This document shows positions 1 through 8,864 of a DNA stretch of 64,000 bases, one piece after another (the stretch's first letter is position 1; each line of letters starts with the position of its first letter). The stretch spans positions 507,958-571,957 of the forward strand of contig NZ_JABXWI010000001.1 in the NCBI RefSeq assembly GCF_014930365.1, in the 5' to 3' direction. The DNA comes from Streptomyces caniscabiei (GTDB lineage Bacteria > Actinomycetota > Actinomycetes > Streptomycetales > Streptomycetaceae). The notes under the pieces were generated by a model. That model saw only the letters and a program-made list of their open reading frames with translations. It did not search any database and was not told the origin of the DNA. Position numbers and translations under genes: made by a program.

Positions 1-446
1 GCGTCGGCGTTCTTGTTCCAGTCCTTCTTGTCGTCGGCGCTCCACCAGTCGACGTCCTCGCGGGTGGTGCCCGCCGGGGCCTTCCACCAGCCCTCGACCG
101 CGCCGCCGGCCCGCAGGTAGTCCTTGACGTCGGGGGCGTTGCCGCCGCCGATGTTGTAGCGGGCGATGTTGAGGTCGAGGCCGTCCTCGCCGAAGAGGAG
201 CTTGGCGAGCTTCTCGCGGACCGCGGGCGGGTAGTCGCCGGTCGCGTTGGCGAACCAGACCAGGCTGGTGCCCCAGCCCTCGAAGCTCTGGCCCTTGTAG
301 GAGGGGTCGGGGCTGACCGTCACCGACGCGGCCGTCGTGTCGGCGTGCGCCATCGGCAGGGAGGTCGCGGCCATGACCGTGCCCGTGGCCAGGGCTGTGA
401 TGCCGATGGCCCCGAGGAGCCGTCTCGTACGGGTGCGGTGTGCCAT
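1..446 (-). CDS. GH30-family glycoside hydrolase, N-terminal part (C terminus outside window)
   Basis: The reverse strand from the ATG at 446 reads a signal peptide (Met-Ala-His, Arg-rich n-region, hydrophobic core, cleavage near AHA-D) followed by a segment containing SFEGWGTSLVWFANATGDYP and LNIARYNIGGGNAP. These are hallmarks of the GH30 / endo-beta-1,6-galactanase-like TIM barrel: the GWG start of strand 1 and the RYNIGGG segment of strand 2. About 148 codons are present and the gene runs off the left edge, so the catalytic Glu residues cannot be seen. It is expected to be a secreted polysaccharide-degrading enzyme. It is divergent from the LacI-type gene at 788, and the perfect palindrome between them suggests substrate-controlled expression. 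Family assignment is fairly sure; exact substrate is not. Confidence 0.8.
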   Translation of the reverse strand, partial: MAHRTRTRRLLGAIGITALATGTVMAATSLPMAHADTTAASVTVSPDPSYKGQSFEGWGTSLVWFANATGDYPPAVREKLAKLLFGEDGLDLNIARYNIGGGNAPDVKDYLRAGGAVEGWWKAPAGTTREDVDWWSADDKKDWNKNAD

Positions 447-635
447 TCGAGTACTCCAACTCTTCCGTGTGCCGCGTCCCGGCGGAACATAGAGATCGGG
501 GCCCGCGTGGTGCGGTTCGGCGGGGTGCTTCCGGTGGGGCTGCGGGTGGGGCTCCAAGAGGTCCCGGTGGGGCTCTTGGTGCTCGGGGTGAGAGCTTCTG
601 GTGCGGTCTGGTGTGCTCTCGTATGATTTGTCGCG

Positions 636-659
636 GTGGATGTTTACGTAAACATCCAC
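636..659. promoter_or_regulatory. LacI-type operator, perfect 24-bp palindrome
   Basis: The two 12-bp arms GTGGATGTTTAC and GTAAACATCCAC are exact reverse complements with no spacer and a central CG, the classic form of a LacI/GalR operator. It lies in the 341-bp gap between the GH30 gene (starts at 446, reverse) and the LacI gene (starts at 788, forward). A degenerate half-site, GGATGTCTACA, follows at about 666. Control of both genes by the adjacent LacI protein is inferred. Confidence 0.8.
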
Positions 660-787
660 TGAGGCGGATGTCTACACTGTGCGAATCTCGGCGGTCAAGG
701 ATCCGTCAAAGATCGGTGGATCAGCCGGCAGGGATCGATGGATCAACCGGTTTGTCGCGGCGAGGCGGAAGAGTCGGGGGAACCCAG

Positions 788-1879
788 GTGGACACGGCCG
801 ACAGTCGTACGAGGAGACGCACGGGACGGCCCCGGCAAGGGCCCTCCATGGGCGATGTCGCGCGGGTCGCCGGGGTCTCCGCCCAGACCGTCTCCCGGGT
901 CTCCAACGGGTTCGCCGGCGTCAACGAGGACACCCGGCGCCAGGTGCTCGCCGCGATGCGCGAGCTGGGGTACCGGCCCAACAGCGCGGCCCGGGCGCTC
1001 AGGCGCGGGGAGTTCCGGACGCTCGGCGTGATCACCTTCTCGCTCTCCACCCTCGGCAACATCCGCACGCTCGACGCGATCGCCACGTCCGCCGCGCGGG
1101 AGGGGTACGCCGTCACGCTGCTGCCCGTGGCCGTGCCGACGCAGGACGAGGTGAACGGGGCGTTCTCCCGGCTCGGGGAACTGGCCGTGGACGCCGTGAT
1201 CGTGATCATGGAGGTGCATCTGCTGGACGCGGCGACCGTGTCCGTGCCGCCCGGCGTGCAGGTCGTGGTCGCCGACTCCGACGCCGGGGACCGGTACACC
1301 GTCGTCGACACCGACCAGGCGGGGGGCGCGCGGGACGCCGTACGGCATCTGCTGGAGCTGGGGCACCGGACCGTGTGGCACCTGGCCGGGCCCGAGGACT
1401 CCTTCGCGGCGCAGCGGCGGGCGAACGCGTGGCGGACCACGCTCGCCGAGGCGGGCGTGGCGGACGCGCCGCCGCTCGTCCGGGGCGACTGGTCGGCCGA
1501 GTCCGGGTACCGGGCCGGGCTGCGGATCGCCGAGGAGGCGGACTGCACGGCCGTGTTCGTCGCGAACGATCAGATGGCGCTGGGGTTGCTGCGGGCGCTG
1601 AACGAGCGGGGGCGCCGGGTGCCCGAGGACGTGAGCGTGGTCGGGTTCGACGACATTCCCGAGGCCGCGTCCTTCCTGCCGCCGCTGACCACCGTCCACC
1701 AGGACTTCGCGGAGGTGGGGCGGCTGTGCGTGGAGGGGGTGCTGCGCAAGATGCGGGAGGGCGGACAGGGAGACCCGGGGGAACCGGGGCGGGGCGGCGA
1801 GGAGCACGGGACGACTCTCGTGCCCACCCGGCTCGTACGGCGACGGAGTACGGCACCGCCGCGGGGTGCCGGCGGCTGA
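788..1879 (+). CDS. LacI-family transcriptional regulator
   Basis: The product (363 aa from the GTG at 788) has an N-terminal helix-turn-helix with MGDVARVAGVSAQTVSRVSN, then the hinge and RPNSAARALRRGE, then a periplasmic-binding-protein-like sensor domain. The C-terminal part carries the usual AVFVANDQMALGLLRALNERG and VSVVGFDDIPEA motifs. The open frame extends upstream to 440, but that would be far too long for the family and would cover the operator at 636-659. The GTG at 788, with a GGGGG stretch about 8 nt upstream, gives a short basic leader before the HTH. It probably represses the divergent GH30 gene and itself, released by an oligosaccharide. Confidence 0.9.
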   Translation: MDTADSRTRRRTGRPRQGPSMGDVARVAGVSAQTVSRVSNGFAGVNEDTRRQVLAAMRELGYRPNSAARALRRGEFRTLGVITFSLSTLGNIRTLDAIATSAAREGYAVTLLPVAVPTQDEVNGAFSRLGELAVDAVIVIMEVHLLDAATVSVPPGVQVVVADSDAGDRYTVVDTDQAGGARDAVRHLLELGHRTVWHLAGPEDSFAAQRRANAWRTTLAEAGVADAPPLVRGDWSAESGYRAGLRIAEEADCTAVFVANDQMALGLLRALNERGRRVPEDVSVVGFDDIPEAASFLPPLTTVHQDFAEVGRLCVEGVLRKMREGGQGDPGEPGRGGEEHGTTLVPTRLVRRRSTAPPRGAGG

Positions 1880-1883
1880 GCGC

Positions 1884-2117
1884 TCAGCCGCCGCTCGTCG
1901 TCCCCTGACGCCGGTCGGACCGCGGCTCGTCCCTGGTGCCGAACGCCCTGTGCAGACGGCCGAGTTCCCACAGGAGGTAGCCGCTGGCTCCGGCGAACGG
2001 GAACCAGGTGCCCAGGTGGAAGACGAGCACCGGCATGTACAACAGGCCGACCAGGACGACGAACTTGAACAGGATGGCCGTGTAAGGCTCGTTGGGCGGT
2101 GCGTGGTGTTCGGCCAT
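1884..2117 (-). CDS. Small membrane protein, unknown function
   Basis: A 77-aa product starting at the ATG at 2117, preceded by a good GGGAGGG ribosome site. The frame stays open to 2240, but the upstream part is Arg/Gly-rich filler. Two hydrophobic segments (around ILFKFVVLVGLLYMPVLVFH and PFAGASGYLLWELG) suggest two membrane passes or one hairpin, with a charged C-terminal tail. It is convergent with the LacI gene (5 bp between stop codons). No family is recognised. Confidence 0.6.
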   Translation of the reverse strand: MAEHHAPPNEPYTAILFKFVVLVGLLYMPVLVFHLGTWFPFAGASGYLLWELGRLHRAFGTRDEPRSDRRQGTTSGG

Positions 2118-2256
2118 GATGTGCCCTCCCCTGCCATGGACCGGCACGCGGCACGATCCCCTGCACGGCCCCCCGGCCTCTGCCTCGCCATGATGCCTCC
2201 GCGACGACGACACCGCGAGGGCCGACGACGGCTGCGCCACGTATCTTCACAAACAC

Positions 2257-4728
2257 TCAGTTTTTCTTCCGGGCCGACTGGCGGAGTTGTGCCATGTGGG
2301 TGTGACGGCGCCCGGCGTAGCGGGCTATGGCCTGGTCGAGGGCTTCGGGGGAGGCCTCGACGCGATAGTCCTGGAGGGTCAGCAGACGCACGCCGCCGTA
2401 ACGGCGGGGCGTGGGCAGCCACGGCACGCGCGGGACGGCTGCGCCGGGGCGTGGCCACAGGACGAGGGAGTGCTGCTCGGGATCGGGGCGGACGACGATG
2501 CCGATGCGGTCCACGTCTCCCCAGGGAATGTGGAGCTTGCGGCTGCCGAAGGCCCTGACGGTCAGTCCCGCGGGGCGCACGTCAAGGTTGACGTGGTGAC
2601 GGCCGGTGAGGAAGTACGCCGAGAGGCCGACGAGGAAGAGCGGGGCGAACAGCAGGTCGTTGAGGACGGAAACCCAGTCGGGGGTTTTCGGGAGCGTGGT
2701 CAGCTGGGTGCAGATCATGACGGGTGCGATGAGTGCCGCGGCCACCAGGAAGGCCACCGCCACGGGCTGACGGCCCCGGAACGTCAGGCCGTCGCCGGGT
2801 GGTTCCGGTGCCTTACTCGGCCGCCGCAGCCAGGACTCGCCCGGCCGGGCGAGCTGGTCCTCGTCCGCGAACCGCGCCAGCGCGGCCTCCAGCAGACGCC
2901 GGTCATGGGTCACCTCCAGCAGTGTGCACAGAGTCAGGGTGCCCGGCGTCAATTGGGGCAGCAGCATGTGCGTACGGTCAATCCTGCCCTCCACCCGCCC
3001 CGTGGGCCGGATCGCCAGCAGCCCCAACTGCCGCGCACCACGCGGCCAGTTCACCACGCCGATCCGCTCGATCTCCGTCCAGGCGTACGCGATCTCCAGC
3101 TCGCCCCTGGTGAGGGTCAGGCCGGCCGCGCTGATCACGAGTCGAACGGGCCTGACACAGTGCGACGCCGCGAACCACGCGGCCCCGAAGAGCAGCGTGC
3201 ACAGGGCGAGCGGCGACACCGCCGTGAGGATCTCCGCGGGCCGGACGAGCACGCCGAGCGGGATCGCCCGGCAGCCCAGAACGACGCAGAGCACCGCCAC
3301 CACGGCGAGCACCCGGCGGTCGGCCGTGAACACCTGCTCCGCCTCCGTGTCGGGGGCCCTCCGCACGTCGAGGTCGGGGCTGGGGGTCCAGGCCGGGCCG
3401 GCGTACGCGGCGAGCGCGGCCTCGATGGCTTCCGGGGTGGCCCTGAGCCGGCGCAGGTCCGCGAAGCGGAGGGTGCCCTTCGTGTCGTCCTGGCGGGGGC
3501 CCGGGGTCCTGAGGCTCGCCGTGTGCAGGAAGTCCCCGGGCATGGGCCGCACCATGAGGTCGTGGCGTGGACCGCGCAGGCGGGTCGCCGGGCGCTGCCG
3601 GATCCAGCAACGGCTGATCCCGTGCCACGGGTAGGAGAAGTGCTCCGTCCCCCCGTACTGCACCTCGACGCCGTACGCGCTCAGCACCAGCGAATAGTCG
3701 GCGGGATTCCGCTTCCCCAGGACCTGGAGCAGTCCCAGGACCCCGACCATGGCGAGGACCGAGACCGCGTGCTGTGGATCGGTCATGTCGAGGGGTGCGT
3801 CCTGCGCCGGGACCGTCATGCTCGTGATCGTCAACAGGGCGGCGGACAGCGGCAGTCCGATGCCCCAGTTTCGGCGGCGGTGGAAGGTGGGGCTCGGTCC
3901 GAAGCGGACCTCACCGGTCCTCGGAGGGGTGTCGGGCGCACTCCTGCCCTCGGCCTCCGTGCCGTCAGTGGCCACGGCCCCCACCGAAAGTGCCGCCCCC
4001 CGGTTCCGCACCAACCCCAACCGCGCATGCCCGTCCGAGCTCTGTTGGCGGGGTGTCGGGTAGCCGCGGCGGGTCAGGGACTTGGTGAGGGGGTCGTAGA
4101 GGGTGCTGAGGGTGAGGAGGTCGGGGCCGCCCGGGAGGCCGTCGCGGAGGAGGCGGATGAACTCGCCGGTGAAGGCGGTGTAGCGCTCGCCGACGGGGGC
4201 GTAGGAGGGGGCGTTCGCGGAGGACGTGAGGATGTAGGTGCCGCGGATGCTGAGGTCTTCGGGCGGCTCGGGGCCGTTGCCCATGAGCGTGTCCAGGACC
4301 CGGCCGCTGTTGCAGCAGTCGAGGATCAGGATCTTGTTGGGGCAGGGCGACGCCTCGAGGATCTCCCGGATCGCCACGAACGGGATGGACGTCCAGCGCA
4401 GATCGCTCTCGTCCGTGCCGGTCAGCGCCAGATGGAGATACAGGTCGTCATTGAGGACGCCGTGTCCGGAGAAGTAGACGAGCAGGGTGTCGGTGGCGGT
4501 CATGGCCGCCTCGCGGATCGTCGCGCAGACCGCACGCGGGTCCGGCGCGTCCTGGATCACCTCGCAGCGCTCGCGCGGAAACCCGCCGGACGCGTCCGAC
4601 GTCAGCAGCTCCTGGAGAACCTCCAGGTTGTTGCGTACGGCGAGAAGGTCCGGCAGGTCACTGTCGTACCGGGAGGTGCCGATGAGGACCGCGCGGGAAC
4701 CTCGGGGCTCCGGCAGTCGGACCGTCAC
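2257..4728 (-). CDS. Caspase-like peptidase fused to three membrane/PH-like modules
   Basis: 823 aa, GTG start at 4728 overlapping the upstream EACC1 stop by 4 nt (GTGA), so the two are translationally coupled. Residues 1-230 form a peptidase C14 (metacaspase/caspase-like) domain: the catalytic pair is His89 in YFSGHGV and Cys139 in ILDCCNSG. The rest repeats one plan three times: a hydrophobic pair of helices (near residues 285-330, 470-520 and 650-700), then a beta-rich segment of bacterial PH type. Each module has a G(V/L)-T/E-V core, a YxW-G/T-E/D-I/V motif and a helix rich in Ala ending ARYAG or ARFAD. The protease is thus probably membrane anchored with the catalytic domain in the cytoplasm. 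It is likely the effector of an EACC1 conflict system; substrate unknown. Confidence 0.85.
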   Translation of the reverse strand: MTVRLPEPRGSRAVLIGTSRYDSDLPDLLAVRNNLEVLQELLTSDASGGFPRERCEVIQDAPDPRAVCATIREAAMTATDTLLVYFSGHGVLNDDLYLHLALTGTDESDLRWTSIPFVAIREILEASPCPNKILILDCCNSGRVLDTLMGNGPEPPEDLSIRGTYILTSSANAPSYAPVGERYTAFTGEFIRLLRDGLPGGPDLLTLSTLYDPLTKSLTRRGYPTPRQQSSDGHARLGLVRNRGAALSVGAVATDGTEAEGRSAPDTPPRTGEVRFGPSPTFHRRRNWGIGLPLSAALLTITSMTVPAQDAPLDMTDPQHAVSVLAMVGVLGLLQVLGKRNPADYSLVLSAYGVEVQYGGTEHFSYPWHGISRCWIRQRPATRLRGPRHDLMVRPMPGDFLHTASLRTPGPRQDDTKGTLRFADLRRLRATPEAIEAALAAYAGPAWTPSPDLDVRRAPDTEAEQVFTADRRVLAVVAVLCVVLGCRAIPLGVLVRPAEILTAVSPLALCTLLFGAAWFAASHCVRPVRLVISAAGLTLTRGELEIAYAWTEIERIGVVNWPRGARQLGLLAIRPTGRVEGRIDRTHMLLPQLTPGTLTLCTLLEVTHDRRLLEAALARFADEDQLARPGESWLRRPSKAPEPPGDGLTFRGRQPVAVAFLVAAALIAPVMICTQLTTLPKTPDWVSVLNDLLFAPLFLVGLSAYFLTGRHHVNLDVRPAGLTVRAFGSRKLHIPWGDVDRIGIVVRPDPEQHSLVLWPRPGAAVPRVPWLPTPRRYGGVRLLTLQDYRVEASPEALDQAIARYAGRRHTHMAQLRQSARKKN

Positions 4729-5129
4729 GGCTGGCGGTGGTCGCGCAGCGCCGCGTCGAGGAGGGTGTGGGCGTCGTCGGCGGAGTCGGCGGTGACCTTC
4801 ACGGTGCGCCCGTCGGGGAGGGTCAGCTCGACCGTGGCCGCGGCCCGCCGGGCCTTGAGCAGCGCCGGGAGCGAGCGTACGAGGGCGGTGACGGCGCCAC
4901 TGCTGCCGATGGCTATCGCCAGCAGTTCGATACCGGTCCCCATCTGGCCCTCCTCAGGGCCTCCGGTCACCAGGCGTACCCGGCCGCGCAGTTCGGGTTC
5001 CGCGACCAGGCCCCGGCGGAGGAGGGCCAGGTCGTCGGCTGCGGCGGGGAGCGGAGCGGGGGACGCGTCGTCGGTGAGGAGTCTCAGCGTCACGTCCAGC
5101 ATGTCGTTCGTATCGCTTATGTCGCTCAT
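4725..5129 (-). CDS. EACC1 (effector-associated constant component 1) protein
   Basis: 134 aa from the ATG at 5129, with GGGGG about 6 nt upstream. The frame continues upstream to 5243 without good initiation signals. Central features are VRLVTGGPEEGQMGTGIELL, a hydrophobic helix AIAIGSSGAVTALVRSLPAL, then KARRAAATVELTLPDGRTVKV. These match the EACC1 family described by comparative genomics in multicellular bacteria, where it is the constant partner of variable effectors such as trypsin-like, caspase-like or NTPase proteins. Here the partner is the caspase-like protein directly downstream, with a 4-nt stop/start overlap. The precise biochemical role of EACC1 is not established; an adaptor or membrane-associated signal-transfer role is an inference. 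Confidence 0.8.
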   Translation of the reverse strand: MSDISDTNDMLDVTLRLLTDDASPAPLPAAADDLALLRRGLVAEPELRGRVRLVTGGPEEGQMGTGIELLAIAIGSSGAVTALVRSLPALLKARRAAATVELTLPDGRTVKVTADSADDAHTLLDAALRDHRQP

Positions 5130-5299
5130 GTCATCCCCCGACCGTTCTGCCTCGATCTTGTGGAGGACAGTGTGCAATACGGGGCGGGGTCCGGCCCAGA
5201 CCCTCGACGCAGGTGATGGCCGCTCAAGGACAAGCAGACGCACGGCAGTTACGGAGGCTCGGGTGCCGGTGCGGGGGGCGGCCGTTACGGTGTGCTGTC

Positions 5300-6568
5300 G
5301 TGAGTGGCATACGGGGTGGGTGTGGGGGCGGGCGGGGAGCCCGGGGATGGTGGGTGTGGGGGCGGGGGGTCGCGGAGCGGTGGCCCTGGGTGGTCGATGT
5401 CGGGGTCGCGCTGTTGGTGCAGGGGGCCATGACGATGCCGTTCGTGGTGCCTCGGGCGGCCGGGCTCGCGCCGGCGACCTGGGCCGCGTACGGGCTGACC
5501 ACGCTCACCGTGGTGCCGCTGGTGTGGCGGCGGCGGGCTCCGCTCGCCGTGCTGCTGGCGATTCTGGTGGCCAGCATGGTCTACAAGCTCGCGCTCGACG
5601 GGCCCGGGCAGCCCCTGCCGTACAACGGGCTCGTGATTCTCTACACCGTCGCCGTCCTGTCGCCGCCCTGGAAGCGGCTCGTCAGCGGGATGCTCGTGCT
5701 GGTCGCCGTGCCCGTCGGGGTGTGGCTCAACACCCGGTCGGCTCGTGAACTGACCTTCTCCGCCTTCGTGTTCGCGGCCGCCTACGTCCTCGGGCGGCTC
5801 ACCGACGCCCGTCAGCGCGCCCATCGGGTCGAGGCCGAACAGGCCGCCGCGCGTGAACGGGCCCGTATCGCACGGGAGATGCACGACATCCTCTCCCACG
5901 CCGTCAGCCTGATGATCGTGCAGGCGGAGGCCGGCCCCGTGGCGGTGCGTACGGCGCCGGAGCGGGCCGAGGCCGCCTTCGACGCGATCTCCGAGACCGG
6001 GCGCGACGCCATGGTCCAGCTGCGGCACATGCTGGGCCTCCTGCGCGACAGCGAAGGCGGAGGCGGAAGCGAAGGCGGAGGCGGCGAAGGGGGAGGCCGC
6101 GGCGCGGGAGAGCAGCGGGCGGGGTACGCGTCGGGGCTCGCGCCCCGGGCGCCGCAGCCCGGGGTCGGGGAGCTGCCCGCGCTGGTCGAGCGGGTGCGCG
6201 GCAGTGGGCTCGTGGTCCGGTACGAGGTGGCGGGGGCGGAGCGGGCGCTCCCGGCGGCCGTCGGCGCGACCGTCTTCCGCGTCGTCCAGGAGGCGCTCAC
6301 GAACACGGTCAGACATGCGGCGGCCCGTACGGCCGACGTTCACCTCACCTACGGCGACGACGACTTGGGGATACACGTGCTCGATGACGGGCGTGGGCCC
6401 CGGGCGGGGTCCGGCGGCGGTGGGCACGGGCTCGTCGGGGTGCGGGAGCGGGCCGCCGCGCACGGGGGTACGGCGGAGGCCGGGGCCGGGCCCGGCGGGC
6501 GCGGGTTCGAGGTGCGGGTGCGGATACCCGTGCCGGCCGTGGTGGCGACGGCGGAGGTGGGGCGGTGA
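5300..6568 (+). CDS. DesK-type sensor histidine kinase
   Basis: Starting at the GTG at 5300 gives 422 aa; later in-frame GTGs would remove only the glycine-rich N terminus, and the start is uncertain. The N half has four to five hydrophobic segments (residues about 30-165), then a coiled-coil-like linker and a HisKA_3 dimerisation domain with phospho-acceptor His195 in ARIAREMHDILSH. The HATPase_c domain follows (FRVVQEALTNTVRHA N-box, then DDGRG and GHGLVGVRERAAAHGG). A glycine-rich insert separates the two. It overlaps the response regulator gene by 4 nt (GTGA), so it is a coupled two-component pair. The sensed signal cannot be read. Confidence 0.9.
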   Translation: MSGIRGGCGGGRGARGWWVWGRGVAERWPWVVDVGVALLVQGAMTMPFVVPRAAGLAPATWAAYGLTTLTVVPLVWRRRAPLAVLLAILVASMVYKLALDGPGQPLPYNGLVILYTVAVLSPPWKRLVSGMLVLVAVPVGVWLNTRSARELTFSAFVFAAAYVLGRLTDARQRAHRVEAEQAAARERARIAREMHDILSHAVSLMIVQAEAGPVAVRTAPERAEAAFDAISETGRDAMVQLRHMLGLLRDSEGGGGSEGGGGEGGGRGAGEQRAGYASGLAPRAPQPGVGELPALVERVRGSGLVVRYEVAGAERALPAAVGATVFRVVQEALTNTVRHAAARTADVHLTYGDDDLGIHVLDDGRGPRAGSGGGGHGLVGVRERAAAHGGTAEAGAGPGGRGFEVRVRIPVPAVVATAEVGR

Positions 6569-7452
6569 CCGGTCAGCCGATCCGGGTGGTCGTGGCCGAC
6601 GACCAGGAGCTGGTGCGCAGCGGGTTCGCGTTGATCCTCGACGTGCAGCCGGACATCGAGGTGGTCGCGGAGGTGGGGGACGGGGCCGCGGCCGTCGAGG
6701 CCGTGCGGCGGTACGGCGCCGATGTGGCCCTGCTCGACATCCGCATGCCGCGGATGGACGGGATCGAGGCGTGTCGGGCCCTCACCGTCGGTGCGGACCG
6801 CGCTGGTGGAGGGGACGGCACGGGCAGCGGTGAAGGCGACGCCGGCCGTGGGCGTGGTGGGTGTCGGGTGGTGATGCTGACCACCTTCGACTCCGACGAG
6901 TACGTGTACGAGGCCCTGCACGCGGGGGCGAGCGGGTTCCTGCTCAAGGACGTCCGGCGGGACGATCTCGTGCACGCCGTACGCGTGGTCGCGCGCGGCG
7001 ACTCGCTGCTCGCGCCGTCCGTCGCCCGGCGGCTGGTGGAGCAGTACACCCGGCCCTCCCCCACCGTCGTGCGGGCGCGGCGGCCCGACCCCCGGCTCGA
7101 CGTGCTGACCGGGCGGGAGCGGCAGACCCTGTTGCTGCTGGCGCGAGGGCTCTCGAACGCAGAGATCGCCGCCGAACTGTTCGTCAGCGATCACACGGTC
7201 AAGACCCATGTCGGCAACGTGCTCGCCAAGCTCGGCCTGCGCGACCGTATCCAGGCGGTCATCTGCGCGTACGAGACGGGGCTGATCGCGGCGGGTGACG
7301 CGTCGCTCGGGGCCGGCGGCACCTCACTCGGCACGGCCACGGGCGCCGAGCCCCAGGACGCGGTCCCCCCGCGCGAGGCCGGGAGTCGCCCGCCCGGGGG
7401 AGTCACCCGGCCCTGGTCCTCCCCCGCGTCGGCGAGGAAACGTCGCCGCTGA
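6565..7452 (+). CDS. LuxR/NarL-type response regulator
   Basis: 295 aa. The receiver domain has the acidic pair in VVVADDQELVRSGF, phospho-acceptor Asp58 in ALLDIRMPRMDG, Thr in VVMLTTFDSDEYVYEAL and Lys in GFLLKDVRRDD. The LuxR helix-turn-helix follows at about residues 178-240 (LTGRERQTLLLLARGLSNAE, then HTVKTHVGNVLAKLGLRDR). Two features are odd: a Gly/Asp-rich insertion of about 20-25 residues (near residues 77-98) between Asp58 and the Thr strand, and a 50-residue low-complexity tail after the HTH. The pair with the upstream DesK-type kinase is clear from the overlap; target genes are unknown. Confidence 0.9.
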   Translation: MTGQPIRVVVADDQELVRSGFALILDVQPDIEVVAEVGDGAAAVEAVRRYGADVALLDIRMPRMDGIEACRALTVGADRAGGGDGTGSGEGDAGRGRGGCRVVMLTTFDSDEYVYEALHAGASGFLLKDVRRDDLVHAVRVVARGDSLLAPSVARRLVEQYTRPSPTVVRARRPDPRLDVLTGRERQTLLLLARGLSNAEIAAELFVSDHTVKTHVGNVLAKLGLRDRIQAVICAYETGLIAAGDASLGAGGTSLGTATGAEPQDAVPPREAGSRPPGGVTRPWSSPASARKRRR

Positions 7453-7542
7453 GACCGCTCGCTCGGGCGATCCGCGCGAAGCCGCCGGTCGGAAGGATGA
7501 GGGCCACGACCACAACACCGGCCCGCCTCCGAGGAGTTGACC

Positions 7543-8796
7543 ATGCCGAGCACACAGAGCAACCGGGGAACGAAGAACAGCTCAGGTCCGAAGAACGCCA
7601 GGAGCACCGCCCGCGCGCTGCTCGCCGCCGCCCTCCTCCTGGGGGTGGCCGCGGGGCCCACGGTGCTCCCGGCCACCACCGCGACCGCGGCCTCCCCCAC
7701 CGCTGCCACCTGGTCGCGGTCACCGGCGCGGACGGACCCCGGCCTCGCCACCGCCATGGAGGCCGCCGTCGCCGGGCTGCCCTCCGCCGACGCCACCGCC
7801 GCGCTCGTACGGGTCGGGGGGAGCGAGGGGGTGTGGCGCGGCAGCTCGGGCGTGCGCGACCTCACCAGCGGACGGGCGGCCGATCCGAAGGGCCGCTTCC
7901 GGGCCGGGTCGGTGACCAAGGTGTTCACCGCGGCCGTGGTGCTGCGCCTGGCCGCCGAGGGGAAGGTCGACCTCGACCGGAGCGCCCGCTCGTATCTGCC
8001 GGAGCTGGTTCCGGCGTCGTACGGCGGTGTCACCGTCCGGCAGTTGCTCGACCACACGCACGGCATCCCGGCGCCCGACTTCCCGTGGACGACCGTCGAG
8101 GGGGCGTACGCGAACCGTTTCCAGGTCCACGACCCCGAGGAGATGGTGCGGTCGGCGACGGCGAAGGAACCGGAGTTCGCGCCGGGGGACGAGCAGCACT
8201 ACCTCAACATCGGGTACACGGTCGCCGCGCTCATCGTCGAGCGGGTCACGGGGGACACGTACGAGGACCAGCTCGCGCGGCGCGTGCTGCGGCCGCTCGG
8301 GCTGCGGGACACGTACGTCCCGGGGGCCGATCCGCGCATCGTCGGCCCGCACAACCACGGGTACCAGCGGATGACGCTCGACGACGGGACGACCGGGCTG
8401 CGGGACGTGACCGTGTGGGGTGCGACGGACGCGTGGGCGGCCGGGGACCTCGTCTCGACCACGGCCGATCTGGAGCGGTTCACGAAGGCGCTGTTCCGGG
8501 GGCGTGTCGTGCCGCGCGGGCCGGTGCTGGAGGAGATGTTCACCGTGCCGCAGGTGCCGGACCACACGACGGGCCGGCCGGCCGAGTACGCCGTGGGGCT
8601 GGCGCGCAAGGTGCTCGGCGGGCGTGAGGTGTGGGGCAAGACCGGGGGCCGCTGGGGCTACAACAGCGCCATCGCCTCCACCCGCGACGGCTCCCGCACC
8701 CTCGTCTACAGCGTCAACTCCACCGACGCCAAGGGCAGCACCATGAACAAGGTGGCCATGAACGTGATGGTGGCGGCGTACGGGATGCCGTCGTAG
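7543..8796 (+). CDS. Secreted class C beta-lactamase-fold serine hydrolase (D-Ala-D-Ala carboxypeptidase-like)
   Basis: 417 aa from the ATG at 7543, with GAGGAG about 7 nt upstream; an in-frame TTG at 7537 is less likely. A signal peptide covers about residues 1-50. The active-site serine and lysine are Ser123 and Lys126 in AGSVTKVF; the Tyr-x-Asn motif is YLNIGY; the third motif is KTG in WGKTGGRWGYN. HTHGIP after the serine box is typical of the family. Penicillin-binding-like peptidase or esterase activity at the cell surface is expected. It sits downstream of the two-component pair by 90 bp, in the same direction. Confidence 0.85.
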   Translation: MPSTQSNRGTKNSSGPKNARSTARALLAAALLLGVAAGPTVLPATTATAASPTAATWSRSPARTDPGLATAMEAAVAGLPSADATAALVRVGGSEGVWRGSSGVRDLTSGRAADPKGRFRAGSVTKVFTAAVVLRLAAEGKVDLDRSARSYLPELVPASYGGVTVRQLLDHTHGIPAPDFPWTTVEGAYANRFQVHDPEEMVRSATAKEPEFAPGDEQHYLNIGYTVAALIVERVTGDTYEDQLARRVLRPLGLRDTYVPGADPRIVGPHNHGYQRMTLDDGTTGLRDVTVWGATDAWAAGDLVSTTADLERFTKALFRGRVVPRGPVLEEMFTVPQVPDHTTGRPAEYAVGLARKVLGGREVWGKTGGRWGYNSAIASTRDGSRTLVYSVNSTDAKGSTMNKVAMNVMVAAYGMPS

Positions 8797-8864
8797 CGGG
8801 GCTCGGTGTCGCCCAACTGTCCTATGCAATGAGCCAGTTCAGCTATGCGGACCAGTTCGACCAC

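Noticed and set aside
743..2458. 571-codon reverse open frame over the LacI gene
   Set aside because: Composition is Arg/Pro/Gly filler and the LacI protein on the other strand is certain.
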